Positions 35,726 through 47,898 of a stretch of 64,000 bases of DNA are shown here, in pieces. The notes under the pieces are model-generated. The model ran no database searches and was not told the DNA's origin. It saw only the letters and a list, made by a program, of their open reading frames with translations. How positions within the stretch are numbered: the first letter of the stretch is position 1; every line of letters begins with the position of its first letter. Origin of the DNA: Emergomyces orientalis (Eukaryota; Ascomycota; Eurotiomycetes; Onygenales; Ajellomycetaceae); assembly GCA_002110485.1 (NCBI GenBank), contig MOWL01000067.1:3348001-3412000 (forward strand), given 5' to 3'. Both the position numbers and the translations under genes were made by a program.

Positions 35726-37335
35726 AGGAATTCCAAAGAGAAAGGCTACTAAGTTGAGCTCGATGCTTGACTTTATGTCATCTTCTTATCCGCCTCTCCT
35801 TCTAACAACATACCTATATCAACGTTCCCAAAATAAAATTAAGGAAGGAAAACAAAATAAAAAGAAATCCCAAAATATTACAGTCCAGGAGACCTTAAAT
35901 CAAAATACGATCATATGGAAAAACAAAACGAAGAAAGAAAAGAGACGTGCCGGTTATTTCTTTTAACTCAGCTTTTTCGCCCTCGAAAAATTTCTCCCAC
36001 CCTACACAGCACTTCAGTTCCCATTCTCGCTATCTTTTATTTCCTCATTTCTATTCTACCCTTTCCCTTCTCTGAAAATTATATTTTTCTTCCGGTTTTG
36101 TATTTCGCAGACACTGTTCAGGGCAGGCCTATTTTGTCTCTTTTTTTTTATATTTATTTTTTTTATTCCCGATTCTAGCACATGTGCCTTTGTTCCCTCC
36201 CTTTTTTGCAATTTCCTTTGTTTTATGTTTCTCTGGCCCCTCCCTCGCGAATAATCTTATACACCATACTGTTTGTATTTCATCGCATTTGGAGGTATTC
36301 TGCTCATTTAGTCTACACAGACGAATATACAAGCGACGGCGTTATCTGCTTTAAGCCTTTTTCCATTGATTTTGATGTAACTGTTTCTTGTACGCTCGTT
36401 ATACACTGCCACTGAAATCCACCCCATCGATCTCCTCATCTCTCCACCTTTTTGCGTTCTACAACTACTCCAGCTTCGTTGAACATATAATACATCTTGA
36501 TTTTGCCTTTAAGAACTGATTATATTTTTAGTATTGTTCCTGCATAGCCTTTAAATCTGAAATCTACTGCCGTGAATGGCAAAAAGAAAACGACCCAACG
36601 ATTTGAAGTGAGAAAAAGAAAAGAAAAAATGCACATATCCCTGCCTAGTGCGAAAATCTAAAAAGCTAAAGTTGCAACTAATTCAAGTCTGAAACAGAAG
36701 GTTACTTTGAAGAATTTTCGCGACCAAGTGCAACAACACGCATATTTTTTTTCTCTTTTATTTGCAGCATATTCTTCGAATGAACGAATCAGGAAATTTG
36801 GGAAAAAAGACTCCATAAATAAAAATCTAACTCAGGGGGTGGCGACAAATTCAGAATGAACCGCACGTCCAGCCCAGCAAGAAAAGAGAAAAGAAAAAAA
36901 AAAATTTCAAGTTTGCTTGGGGTGAAACTTTTTTTTCTTTCGTTTCTTTTCCTCATTCGTATTTCCACTGTCGCGGATATTTTAGCCTGGAATTTAATTG
37001 TGGTTCTCGTTCCCCTGAAATTATTGCGTCTTTCTTTTCTCGCATTCTCCCTGACGCTGGTTTTTGGCAGAGTGGAAACGTGCAAAAAACTAGGGTAGAA
37101 TGAAAAGGGAGAAAGAAGGCCGGGTGGTTTTGCCTAAAAATAAAGGCCCAGTAGGTAAGGGGAAGGGAGATCAATTCTTTACCCCTTAGTTTCCAGCATG
37201 TCAATGATAATGGTGATATTTTCAGTTCGTTCCAAGGTTTATTGTAAAGTATTGGGAAATCGCCTAGGTAGAACGTAGTGAGTTGACCTACTTGTTTTGT
37301 GATATACATGTATTTCGTTTCGCATATTATTTGTT
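35726..37335. other. 3' flank of the small gene, no other gene seen
   Basis: The left part to about 36500 is T/C-rich with A-rich patches and fits a long 3' UTR of the 35.4 kb gene. From 36570 to 37300 it is AT-rich with no motif on either strand. Confidence 0.5.
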
Positions 37336-37677
37336 TTACGGTTTCTTTTTTAAGTTAAAGAATGTCCCCGTATTATTTACCACAATGACATATATCGCGC
37401 TGCACATCATGCATATCAACAGCCCGATAATCATACCCCTTAAAAAACCAGGGTTGGCCTTGAAGATCTCTTTCTGCATGCACCGCATGTTGAAGAGGCG
37501 GCAGACCAAAATGATCTAAAAATGAAATATATATATATATTTTTTTTTGAGAAGTTGCTGTGGTATTTTGCTTCGCCAACAAAAGAAGCAAAAGAAGAAA
37601 CGGTCCTCCACAATCGCGAAAGACTGTGGGGAACAACTCACAGCAATTATGACATAGCCAGGCTTGATCTTGCGCCA
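37336..37677 (-). CDS. Possible last two exons of a small membrane protein
   Basis: Two minus-strand segments join in phase 0 across a 126-base intron with a GTGAGT donor (37640-37641) and a TTTTTAG acceptor (37516-37517). The first (37642-37677) reads WRKIKPGYVIIA after a TAG acceptor-like site. The second (37336-37515) reads IILVCRLFNMRCMQKEIF, then ANPGFLRG, then a 19-residue hydrophobic helix MIIGLLICMMCSAIYVIVV, and stops. Together they predict two membrane segments around a basic loop. I could not join them in frame to a first exon. A candidate start MIDMADPAPINHSHTPLG at 37965 is in a frame that no donor I tried would link. It may be a real small gene or a chance hydrophobic frame. Confidence 0.3.
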
Positions 37678-39467
37678 CTACACTTCTCTAAAATCTCAAG
37701 CCCGTTTGTTGCGTCCGTTTAGTGGGTAAGAGTCATTCTTTGTTCCTTGGCATGCAATATGGCCTGACAGGCCAGTACGTACCCCACTATATTTGTATTG
37801 CTGTTCGGAAACTCCTGTTGTTTCCCTCGCCTTTTACTCCCCACACCTCCAGTCACCCCCTTTATACGCTGAGTGGCCATGTGGTCCGGGCAGCGAAGGA
37901 ACAGCAGGCCGCCCAAGGGGGGTGTGGGAATGGTTGATTGGTGCCGGGTCAGCCATGTCGATCATGATCAGGTGTGCTCCTGAGCTGTCTTTTGGGTATT
38001 ACCAGGGATTAGGATGGGACGCGGAAAGGGGGGAAGGAAAGGAAGAAAGGGAACGGAGCGGGATGGACCACGGTTAGCTAGGGGAGTACCCGAAGCTTCG
38101 AGCTTGGAGTCACGTAGTTCTGTGACAGAAATACGGAGCTCCCCATCCTGGAAAAAAGGGATGGATCCGGGGGGGCAACATTGTTTGACATCCGTAGAAA
38201 ATGGGCGAAAAGGTGAAAGAGGGAATGCTGACAAGGGGAGGGAGTTGAGAAGTGCTTATGACATCATGAGCAGTCCTGATCGATTTGTTTCTTGGGAGGT
38301 GTGTTGGTTCTTTTCTTTTCTTTTTTTATGTTTGCTTTTTTCGATGTCCCGAAAAAATCCTTCCTCTTATCCGGCCTAAACTGGCCATTTATTTCCTTTT
38401 GTTGTTTCCCCCACTCTGGTTCACCCAGTAGTGTGGTTTCAGGTTATCTCCACTGCATGATTTAGCGCGTCGGCGTTTTGTTGGCGTGCGGACTCAGTAA
38501 CAGTAGCTCAATTTTCCTTTCCCTTTTTTTTATTAATTTTTTGTTTGTTTTGCATTTTGGCCGTTGACCGATGGTGAGGTTGCGGATAACTCCGCGCTGA
38601 CGTCCAAGGGATTTCCTTGTTTTAGAGTTCGAGTATGGTTTTCCATGGCAGAATATTAGCCCAAGGAATCCTCTTCGGAATATTCTGGCAAAACATCTAT
38701 ATGGGGTGCATTTAAGATAGAAATCCGCAAAATAAATATATTGGGTGCTTCGATCAAAAATCTAAAACCCCACCCAGTTGAGCTAGTCCCATCCGTTGTT
38801 CAACAAATATGGACCATTAACTTCAATACCCACAGAAAAAAGTGCGCCTTACAGCTATCCACTGAACAGCGCTGAAGTCTTAAACGACAGGTACGCTTTG
38901 AAATCGAGAAAAATATGCGATGTCAAGGCCAATTGGACAAAGAGTAGCTCTGTTGGTAGGTCGGAATTTGGTTTGGAGACAGTGCTTGACAAACCCGCTC
39001 CGTTATTTTGTCATCAGGCCCGCAAAGCCCCCTTGCTCTCGTCATATCCAGTCATAGCCTCAATTGCAGACAATGGCATCTTCGATGTGCTTGCTGGATG
39101 CCCTTGTATGCAGCAAGACTGGGTGTGACATCTCACCCGCCAAGCTTGTTTCGAGGACAATCAAGCAGCGCCTGGGTACCATGTGACCACCATCGCAACC
39201 CAGCCTTTCCGGGTGCAGTACACCGCCATGCATTTACCAGCCACAGATGACAGACAAAGCACCCCTTGGGGCAACAAGTTACTGATGGCAGATTGGGGTT
39301 CGGAGACATGGTCAAGTTTACGAGAATCGTTTCCGCCTGGCTACCCTTTGGCTGCTGCTCGTTAAATTTCTGTCTCAAAATGGAGCTTAAATCCTGGCAG
39401 GCCACAGGAAAAGGCGCAGAGCCCAACCCAGACAACGAACACGACCACTGTTCAATTCCAAGCTAGC

Positions 39468-39690
39468 TTAAGGCGGAATGACAGCGATGAAGGTGTCAGG
39501 GTATCCATCCATACTTCCAAGGCCCTGAATTGGCCACGTGCGCAACATATGCGGTGTCCAGAAGTTGGATCTGAACTGCGCAGCGGTGTTATGAATATCA
39601 CCCCGGACAGACACAGGCCGCAAGCAGTCATTATCCCCTCAAAGCTGCTACTGTCCATTGATCGTTACTGCGCCTAGAATCACTTTTTCG
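39468..39690 (-). other. Unidentified coding-like frame, possible gene relic
   Basis: The minus strand stays open for about 70 codons with protein-like composition, including RPVSVRGDIHNTAAQF, then NFWTPHMLRTWPIQGLGSMD, then GYPDTFIAVIPP and a stop. It has no clear start and no neighbouring exons. I do not recognise the family. Confidence 0.3.
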
Positions 39691-40110
39691 TGCTTGTCAG
39701 TACAATATTGAAAATCACCTTCAATTTTTTTCTCACTCCGATTTGGAGAACTCGCCCAGTTGCTATCCGCATTTTTTCACATGTCTCAGTTGTGCTCACC
39801 GAAAATACAACTAAATATCGTCATGTTATCTTCACTACGTTCTGTCAGCTTTGCAGCGAATCACTACTGCAAATGTTCATTCAATGAATTCTCTTGACAC
39901 CCATATTTCGAAACTATTTTCCGTTAACCCACGGCCAAAAATTCACTAGTTTGAATCATGCATAGTGAATACACAGTCTTACATACAAAAATACCCACAG
40001 TGTCAAGCATCAATTATGCTTCTCTCATCAATAAAACCTTCAACTGTTAGAGAAGCTTTACCATATTGCAGCTCTCTACATACTGACACATACACACATA
40101 TTAGATTGAG

Positions 40111-40203
40111 AGCTCTGTCTGCTTAAAAATCTTCATCAATCTCTATTATAGGGACAGCTCTCTTTGTTTACAAGATCTTCAGCTCATCTCTATTTTATTG
40201 AGA
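40111..40203. repeat. Degenerate 46-base tandem repeat, two copies
   Basis: Two adjacent units begin AGCTCT and share ATCTTCA, ATCTCTATT and a GAG or GAC end, with scattered differences. A third, weaker copy may lie just upstream from about 40069. It sits in AT-rich gene-free DNA. Confidence 0.6.
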
Positions 40204-43200
40204 GGTACATTCTAGATCTGAACTGCAGAGAGTAGATAGTACTTAAATATTTTGAATTTATCATGATGAATACATCAATACTGCACTATTTTTGTATGTG
40301 GGGACATGTGTACACTCACTATCTGATTCAAAATAGTGAGCCTTGGCCGTGTGTTTATGTCTCAATCTTTCTGTTTGGGTTCACGCTTAACTGCGACTAC
40401 CATACAAGACAATGGAAGCTGTCCCCAGTTGGAAAACTTATCAGGCACAAACGGGGAGTTCACTCATATTGGTCGACGACGTCATTGAGCCGTGAGAAAC
40501 GTGCTGGCGAAGATGCCACCAATCGGTTCGCTAGAGTTCTAAAAAAACAATTTAAAAAATAAATAAAAAAAACGTTTGAAGACGCCAAGGATAGCTACCC
40601 AATGGTCTACAAATGACAGGCACAGTACCCTGTTGTCAGCAGCAATTTGAAGATGGAATGAATGTCTTAAACCCCCCTGGGTTGTGCACGAATTACACTA
40701 CTCACATTAGCGTGGGAGAGGGAGGCCACGGCAAATCTTTTTCCTCATATTTTTTCTGGCCTCCGGAAAAGCAGAGAAATTCCTCTGCGGCCTAATCATA
40801 GTTGTTCTCCTCTCTTATCAACTCGTCGAGGGAGCCCAGAAACGGGACATTACCCCTAATGGCTGCACGAGTACCAAACGTTCCTGCAAGGAAAAATAAG
40901 GCAGAGCACAATCTAGACGAGGGATTCGGCTTTTTTGAGAAATATGCCGAGCATGCTTCCCTACTTGCAACAACCAACTAATGCTCAACATATCACATGT
41001 ATTGATATATTCAGCAGCGAGCAGAACCTATTATCAATTTCAATTGCGTCAGACACTGGCCCGGGCCCGGGTGCCATGTTCAATTTCCCCCTAAAACTTA
41101 GCTGCCAACCAAAAATTACACCACTGATACCCAAGGTCAGGTCTCATTATCCGTATTTAAAGTTCCACCGATATTTTCACCTCTCTTTGACAATAATATA
41201 TTGATATCTATCATACTTATATTGTGAATGTACAGCTTTAATATACAGACTAAGTGTATGAATTGAATGACACTGATACATCTACCATTTGAGATAGTAT
41301 TCCTGATCTTTGTATATTAATTATTGAAAATCAATTACCATGCTATATCCCATATTATTTGTGGTAGTGTGGGTGGATGTATAAATTTCTCTCGCGTATA
41401 TCATAAAATTATCTTGAGGATGAACCATTTGCTAACTTTAGTTCTCTCCCATGGCACAAGAATACCTCAGATATTTCCTTAGGCCATCCTTTCATTATGG
41501 CTTGGAGTGTCTCGTGTTTGCCTTTGTTCTTCCTGCTGTTTCTTGTTTCTTTTGATTGACTCGCTTTGAAAAACCTACTCTGCCGCCCGCCAACCCATTT
41601 CTATCTAACCCCACCATATGGTATTCCGATTCTTTAACTTAATATGAAAACAAGGTTCTTCAATATCGCCCGAGCTTCAGGTTATTTGATAATTCGGAGC
41701 AAAAGGGGGCGAGAAAAGTGAAGGTGGAAAGTCTAAATTGATTCGAGTAACATCTTAGTAGCAGGTGCAACAATTCTTATTTCCTTTGAAATTTCAGATC
41801 GGGCATCTCTTTGAAACTAAAAACTAACCTTGTAAGTAAGAATCATATTTAAAAAAATGAATAATATATGTTTTTTCAGCTGGCCCCCTCATTAAACGTG
41901 GCAAGAGCTCGTTTACCTTTGGAACATAGAGCACCAAATATACACCGACATTCCTATATATATATAAAAACGAAGAACAATCTAGCATTTGAAAACTCCT
42001 TAGCTCAACGTGCTAACTATCTATTAATAAATATTGGTCTACTCCTTATCTCCATTCATCACTTCGGTTTGTCTGTCCGACAGATCTGGCAAGATACATT
42101 TTTAACCCCACTTGCTTGAAATCACTACGTACGTGAGTACGTACGCGTACACGCAAACAAAGCGCCGAACTTCTAATAATAATGAATATAAAAAGATATC
42201 TCATCATTGAGGCCGCTTCTCATCGGGGTCATCCCTGCTAAGGCTCCGTTTTTTTTTAAAGTACACGCATTTATTCTCATAGATAAGATCATCCCGTGCA
42301 TACGTATGCTTCGGCAACATGCCGCTGCAATTTGTATTTCTCAAGCAATATGGGGGAGAAATCTAGTTGAATGGTTGGCCATCTAAAAAAATTATAGCAA
42401 CATTGTAACACTACCGATGAAGAGGATGAATAAAATGTCGATAAATAGTTTGAAAAACAAGAGAGTTTGGTTCGGGTATATACCGGGAGGGGAGCGGATC
42501 GCGGGGAAACTGGGGAAAGGTCGAAAATGCTTATTTATTATTAGACATAATCATATTCGCTAGAATTGAATGTTAAGCCGGTTAATGTTTGCCTTTCCAG
42601 TATTCTTTTTCTTGCCTATTTGTTTGCTTGCTTGCTTATTTTTACTTATCATACTCTTGTTTGGAATGGCGACTGCGCAATGGGAATTAGATCAAGAACG
42701 GCTACTCCGTGGTGTGTAACTGGCAGTCAACCCCTCTGCCACCTCTTCTCTGCTGCGGGGCTATGAGTTGCTTACTATCATTACTTGGAATATGCACAAT
42801 TGCGTCAGAGTCTGCATGTCATCCGCATCCCGTTTAGTTGTCAAAGTCAATAATTACTATGCAGCGTATATTCCTTAGGCGGAAGGAGGGGTAATGTAGA
42901 GCATGAGGGGTAGGGCAGTGGCGGGGTAGTGAACAGTAATAATCCGTCCAGCAATGATTCCGCAGAAAGTTTATTGTTGCGTTTTTCAATAATCACAGGA
43001 TGGTTATACATAGTACTGTTCAATCCTATCTAATCTCATATTGCCCAACTTTTCCTGGCGATTTAACAAAACTGGGGCTGTTCGCGGCTCGGTTTAATTC
43101 GTCATCCATCGATGTTTTTAAGCTTTTTGGTAACTATTAAACGTTAGCTTTCAGGCTTCTTAGATCGATCTATTTTGGGACCTACAACCCTCCCATCCCT

Positions 43201-44599
43201 CTTTTTTTCTTTACCCACGCGGGGTGAAGTTGCATGTCAGAATGTCTTTCTTTTACCCAACCCCCAGACATGGCTAGAGATAAGTAGCCCATGTTATGCT
43301 GCATGGGTGCCCAATATATCTCCAAGATCTCTCTCATTGTATGGGAGGAAATGTTTTATTGGGTCTCGGGCAAAAGCTGGGTTTTTTGAAATGTCGTCAC
43401 AGTATCGTGAGATTTCCGGGCCACTTGTTTAAGCATGTGCATTCTCCTCCCCATTGAATACCAAACTCAGCCACGTCGAACCTTTGCATTCTCTAAAATC
43501 CAGCACTGGATATATCAGACCGTCAACCGTTGTGCCAACTTAGAACCCTGGGTTAGGGCGTCCATTCTACCCAAGTTGTCAAGTCTCTTGCAGAGGGTTG
43601 TCTATCCTAAATCTCAAGGAACAGTTGGTGATGGAAATCGCTACTCCTTTTTGTCCGCCACCTGAAGTTAGAATTAGCGCCAAAAGAAGCAAAGAGTGGG
43701 GTGATATATTCTTTTGGCCAGATTGTTAAAAAAAACCGTAAACTGCACAGCAGCGAGCAACATACAATAAATCCCTTGGCTCGCAAAAAATGTCAACCAT
43801 AGGATAATAGGAAGAAAATCCGGAAATTATTCTGAGTGATGCTTGCTTAATCTCTAGCTCATTTTGGGGAATATCGTGGGCATGCCTTTTCTCTCACACG
43901 TTGATATTGTCCAGCTATGCAAGGCACCAAAACGGAATAGGCATGCCCCAAGTATTTGACGCAGCAACGAGATATAACCAGATGGCTGGGGTATTCGACG
44001 TGACATCAGGTCAGGCACAATGTTCATAACACTTTCATATCATTCTGGGTGCTGGTGTCAATAATGCAGATATCAAAGTATTTGAAACGTCTGAATAAAA
44101 TTGAGAATTAGAAGACTGAAGGCAATGAATCTTGATTGATGTTTCGATTCTTGTCGCAAAAAGCTCGGTTTCATACCTAGCCATAACAACTGTAGTATCT
44201 AACTTTTCGGCAACAGTTCTCCCGAGCTTGTTTTACTTCATTGTATGAAGTTTTATATAGGATAGGCTCTATATCGATGCTCAACTGCAATCCTGAGTAC
44301 TTCAAGGTTCTCACTGTTTGGTGCCAGAAGATTATATAATCAGTTTCTAACATGTGAGTAGTAGTATGTTGAGATACATAGTATCCGGGCAAAGTTATGA
44401 TCCCAAGCTTCAGTGATAACCGCAGGGACAGATACTTTGAAAAGCGCCGTAGGTATTTTGTTAGTATGAACTTCCCTGTACAATATGGGCTCTTTGAGCG
44501 TATTATATCGTTCTACCCCAACACCTGGTGCTCGACCCCTAGGGTGTATTCCAGACCATAAGTTGAAGGATAGACTCGTCGATGCCTTTTCATCATCAT

Positions 44600-44609
44600 T
44601 ATATAAAAG
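44600..44609 (+). promoter_or_regulatory. TATA box of the 45 kb gene
   Basis: TATATAAAAG lies 347 bases upstream of the start codon at 44956. C-rich and CA-rich leader sequence (ACAGCAACAGC, CACAGCAAG) follows before the ATG. Confidence 0.5.
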
Positions 44610-44955
44610 AGGATTCGGCTATTCAGCGGCCTTTACTCCCTTTATCACAGCCAAACATGCCCCTGGCCATTCTTGCACGTATTAGTTACATACGTACAGC
44701 CTGGCACACTTGAAGGGAAATGGCTCCCCGCCGTCAAAGGTTGTGCTTTCCGGCTCCTCATCTGAGGTTGCCAGATATGCGTCCAGCCTCAATATCTAGA
44801 CAACACTCTGTGTCGAGCCTGTTTTTTGTTGACGAGCATATATTCTCTCACCATACTCCTATCCCCAGATCACGATACAGGTTTTAACCTCAGCATAAAC
44901 AGCAACAGCATAAACACAGCAAGATTTCATATCTCATTTCAATTATCGATCGAGT

Positions 44956-47898
44956 ATGGTTTCAAGATCGTCCAGTAGCGCCGTTAACCCCCTGAAGAGA
45001 GCCAAATCCGCTTCCTCTCTTAAATTGTGCCGTCGCATCCCTCCTGTCCCAGAACTTATAAACCCCCAAGCCGTGCATTACCATGCAATGGCGGCTGCCT
45101 CAATCGCCATGCAGCGCTCCAACCAACGAAGCTCCATGGATTTAAGAGGGTCTTGCAACGCATCACATAGTGGTGACAGCGAGGCGGACGGCTTTTCCTT
45201 CCGGTCTTCCAAAGCTCGAAGTATACACTTCACCCCTGGTGATAACGGTGGTGCCCAGAACCAACGACATTTCATCCAGTGTCCAAGTTCTATAACTTCT
45301 CCAAGTAGCGATGGGACTGCTAGAGATGATCCCGCATTTAATACTGTGGCTGAAGAGCTCACCCCGCGGATGAACGAGGTTTCTGGAATTGGAGACAGCA
45401 TTTCATCAGCTCCATCCTCCTATCGCAAACTCCGCAAGGCCAAATCCATGTTCTCCACCAGGAAACGTGCGATGAAATCGTCGGATTCGCCTTATTCGCC
45501 TTTTAGATCCTATACCTATTCGGATAGCCCTGGAATGGGCCACCTTTCTCGAGCTACACTGCGACGATCGAAGTCTTTTTTTGGCGCAGAAACGGCTCAG
45601 CAGCCAGAAGACGCAAAGCGGACACAAAGCCAGAATGCAGCAGTCCAGTTAGCCCGCGAACAATATCTACAGGAGCTACAACTGCCGAAGCAAAATGATG
45701 GGTCAGAATATGTTCTTAGCAGGAGACGACGACACCAATCAAGGCCCTTCAGAAAATCCCTTCGATTTTCTAGCGGCTGGGATGCCGAAAATGGAAGCCC
45801 ATCTGATACTCAGCCTATGGACACTGGCTTAATTCACTCAACTAAAAATCTTCGAAGCTCAAAGTCAAGAGTTTTCTCAGTGTCGATCAAAAATGGCCTA
45901 AAGAGGATATTTGGGCGAGGTTCGATAGCGCAAGAGGGAAAATATGTGTCCACGGGGCAGCACAAGCATCGATTAGGATTCGGCGATTATATCAGTTCGG
46001 ATTCTACAGGTATATTATATTTCGACTTCTGGATCCGTTGCACTTTCTGATTGAATCCTAACTTGCACACAGAACCAACGAGCATTGGCAACCGGCCAGC
46101 TAGTATCAGGACGATGAGAAGCTCAGACAGTTTCGGTACATTCAGCTCCCGCGCAACCAGTTGGACACATTCAACGACTACCAATACGGTGGCTGCTAGA
46201 GACGCTGTATCCGAGAGAAATCGACTTTCTAGTATTCAAGAAAATGGCGGTCCACCTGAGCCCATCCCTTCCCCTTCGTCCTTCCATTATAACGACGGAT
46301 ACTCTGTTTTCAGAAAGCCTCTTTATCTGGGACGCAGTTATAATAACACTTATGATGTAGTGGACAGTCAGCGGGTGTACTCTGCTCTAGTGAGACATAT
46401 TGATGAATCGCACCACCACGATGAAGGTGACATTACCCCAACAGCAGGATCTGTCCGGCGTTCGATATATAGCCCTTCATCGTCAGTATACTCAAATCAA
46501 ACAAGCAATACCATTCGCCATATACCTAGCGAGGCGTCAATGAGAACCATCAAGGTTTTGCCTATGGTGCGGAGTGAATCTCCAAGTTCACGAAGTCAGA
46601 TATCGGTTGGTTCGAACTATCATAGAGAAGCATTTGCTGTTACGCCCCAAGAAATTGCTCAGCGTAACGAAAACATGAACCGCCATCGTTCTATGCGATC
46701 GCTCCATCAGTCAAGATCGTTCCGTTTTCAACCTAGCCGTCAAATGCGATCCGAGATTTCGAACCCGTTGGTTCCGGCTCGACTTTCCTCCTATGAACAA
46801 GTGATGGGCTCGGACGATGACACTGAAAGTGTGATCATCTCACGGCCAGATGTCAGTGAACGATCTGCTGTCTCGCCAAGTGTGTATTCAAGGACGACAA
46901 GCGGGGATACTCCGAGACAATATGGAAGTAGGAGAGATTTGAGTGTTTTGGAATCAAGCGATGAGCGAGGTACGGCTACCATCCTTACCAGCGAGAGATT
47001 ACCATATAAACCAAAAGACACCAGCGGCTATGTGTGCAGCGATAGGCAAATCAAGGGTAGTGCTGAGTGGAAATCGTGGATGAGTTCGCAAATGGACCTT
47101 CTCGATACCACACCTGACAACTTTGAAATGACCCAATACGACAAGTTTCCTAACACTCATTACCGGGAAAAGACAGAAATCCATGATGAGTCGAAAGACC
47201 GAAACCAAGAAGCATCACACATCACTTCCAAAGCTACCGAAATTTCTGCGGAATCTCCTCAAGGACCATCCTCACTCCATATTGACCAAAGACTGCCGCT
47301 AGTGGAATTAAAGTCATTTACACAGAATAATTTTTCGCGCCCGCTCCGCCTGTCCCCCGATATACCTATCTCCATTTCTAGCACGGAGGTTCAAAAGCCA
47401 TCGGTTGTTGCTCGGTCGGAATCTCCCCATAGTGTTCATATAACTCCAGCCGCCAATCTTGAGCCTTCTACACCAGGCGAGTCCATTCTTCCTGGAAGCA
47501 CCTCCAGAAGCCCAAGTGCTTCTCCATTGGTTTACGAGAAATCCAGGTTCCCCAACCTTGCTGCAGCGCCAGTTACCCCCACAAGAGCCCCAAAGGCTGC
47601 GCAGAGCACTATTTCTCTTCGCAATCAAAGTGAAAAAGATAGCTCAACCAGGCGAATAAGCGAACCTAGAAAATTGGCACCAACCGTCAATTTTAGCTCT
47701 GTTCGCAACAGGAGAGACGATGGCCGAGTGACTAATGAGAATTCAAGAGGGAATAGGCTAAATACAAAGAGCGACTTACCAGCGTTAGGGGATATTCATT
47801 CGACAATTAGTAGCAAACGCATGGTGGACATATTCTTAAGTCAGAGGCGGCGTCAAATGGGCGGAGCAGAGAAAGCCACGGAGAACGCTTTCATCTAG
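44956..47898 (+). CDS. Large serine-rich basic protein, family not recognised
   Basis: Exons 44956-46009 and 46073-47898 with a 63-base intron (GTATAT to CACACAG) give 959 residues. The protein is rich in Ser, Arg and Thr and is probably largely disordered. Islands that look conserved are LKRAKSASSLKLCRRIPPVP at 13-32, VHYHAMAAASIAMQR, SIHFTPGD, YRKLRKAKSMFSTRKRAMK, HLSRATLRRSKSFFG and the basic helix VFSVSIKNGLKRIFGR near 315-330. Further on are the tyrosine-rich YSVFRKPLYLGRSYN, RVYSALVRHIDE and a final helix SKRMVDIFLSQRRRQMGG. Many RxxS sites suggest kinase control (inference). There is no transmembrane segment, catalytic motif or known domain. It looks like a fungus-specific regulator or scaffold, but the function is unknown. 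The start is supported by the TATA box upstream and by the protein-like N-terminus. Confidence 0.82.

Larger units (their letters stand above)
37678..44599. other. Large AT-rich gene-free block
   Basis: Nearly 7 kb without a supported gene. It contains G/A-rich DNA at 38000-38250, an unidentified minus-strand frame at 39468-39690 and a degenerate tandem repeat at 40111-40203. Very AT-rich DNA follows from 39700 to 42500. Other open frames are short and carry no motif. Confidence 0.5.

Noticed and set aside
38014..38379. 121-residue plus-strand frame rich in Gly, Arg and Lys
   Set aside because: It translates a G/A-rich tract and ends in a T-rich hydrophobic run. Nothing suggests selection.
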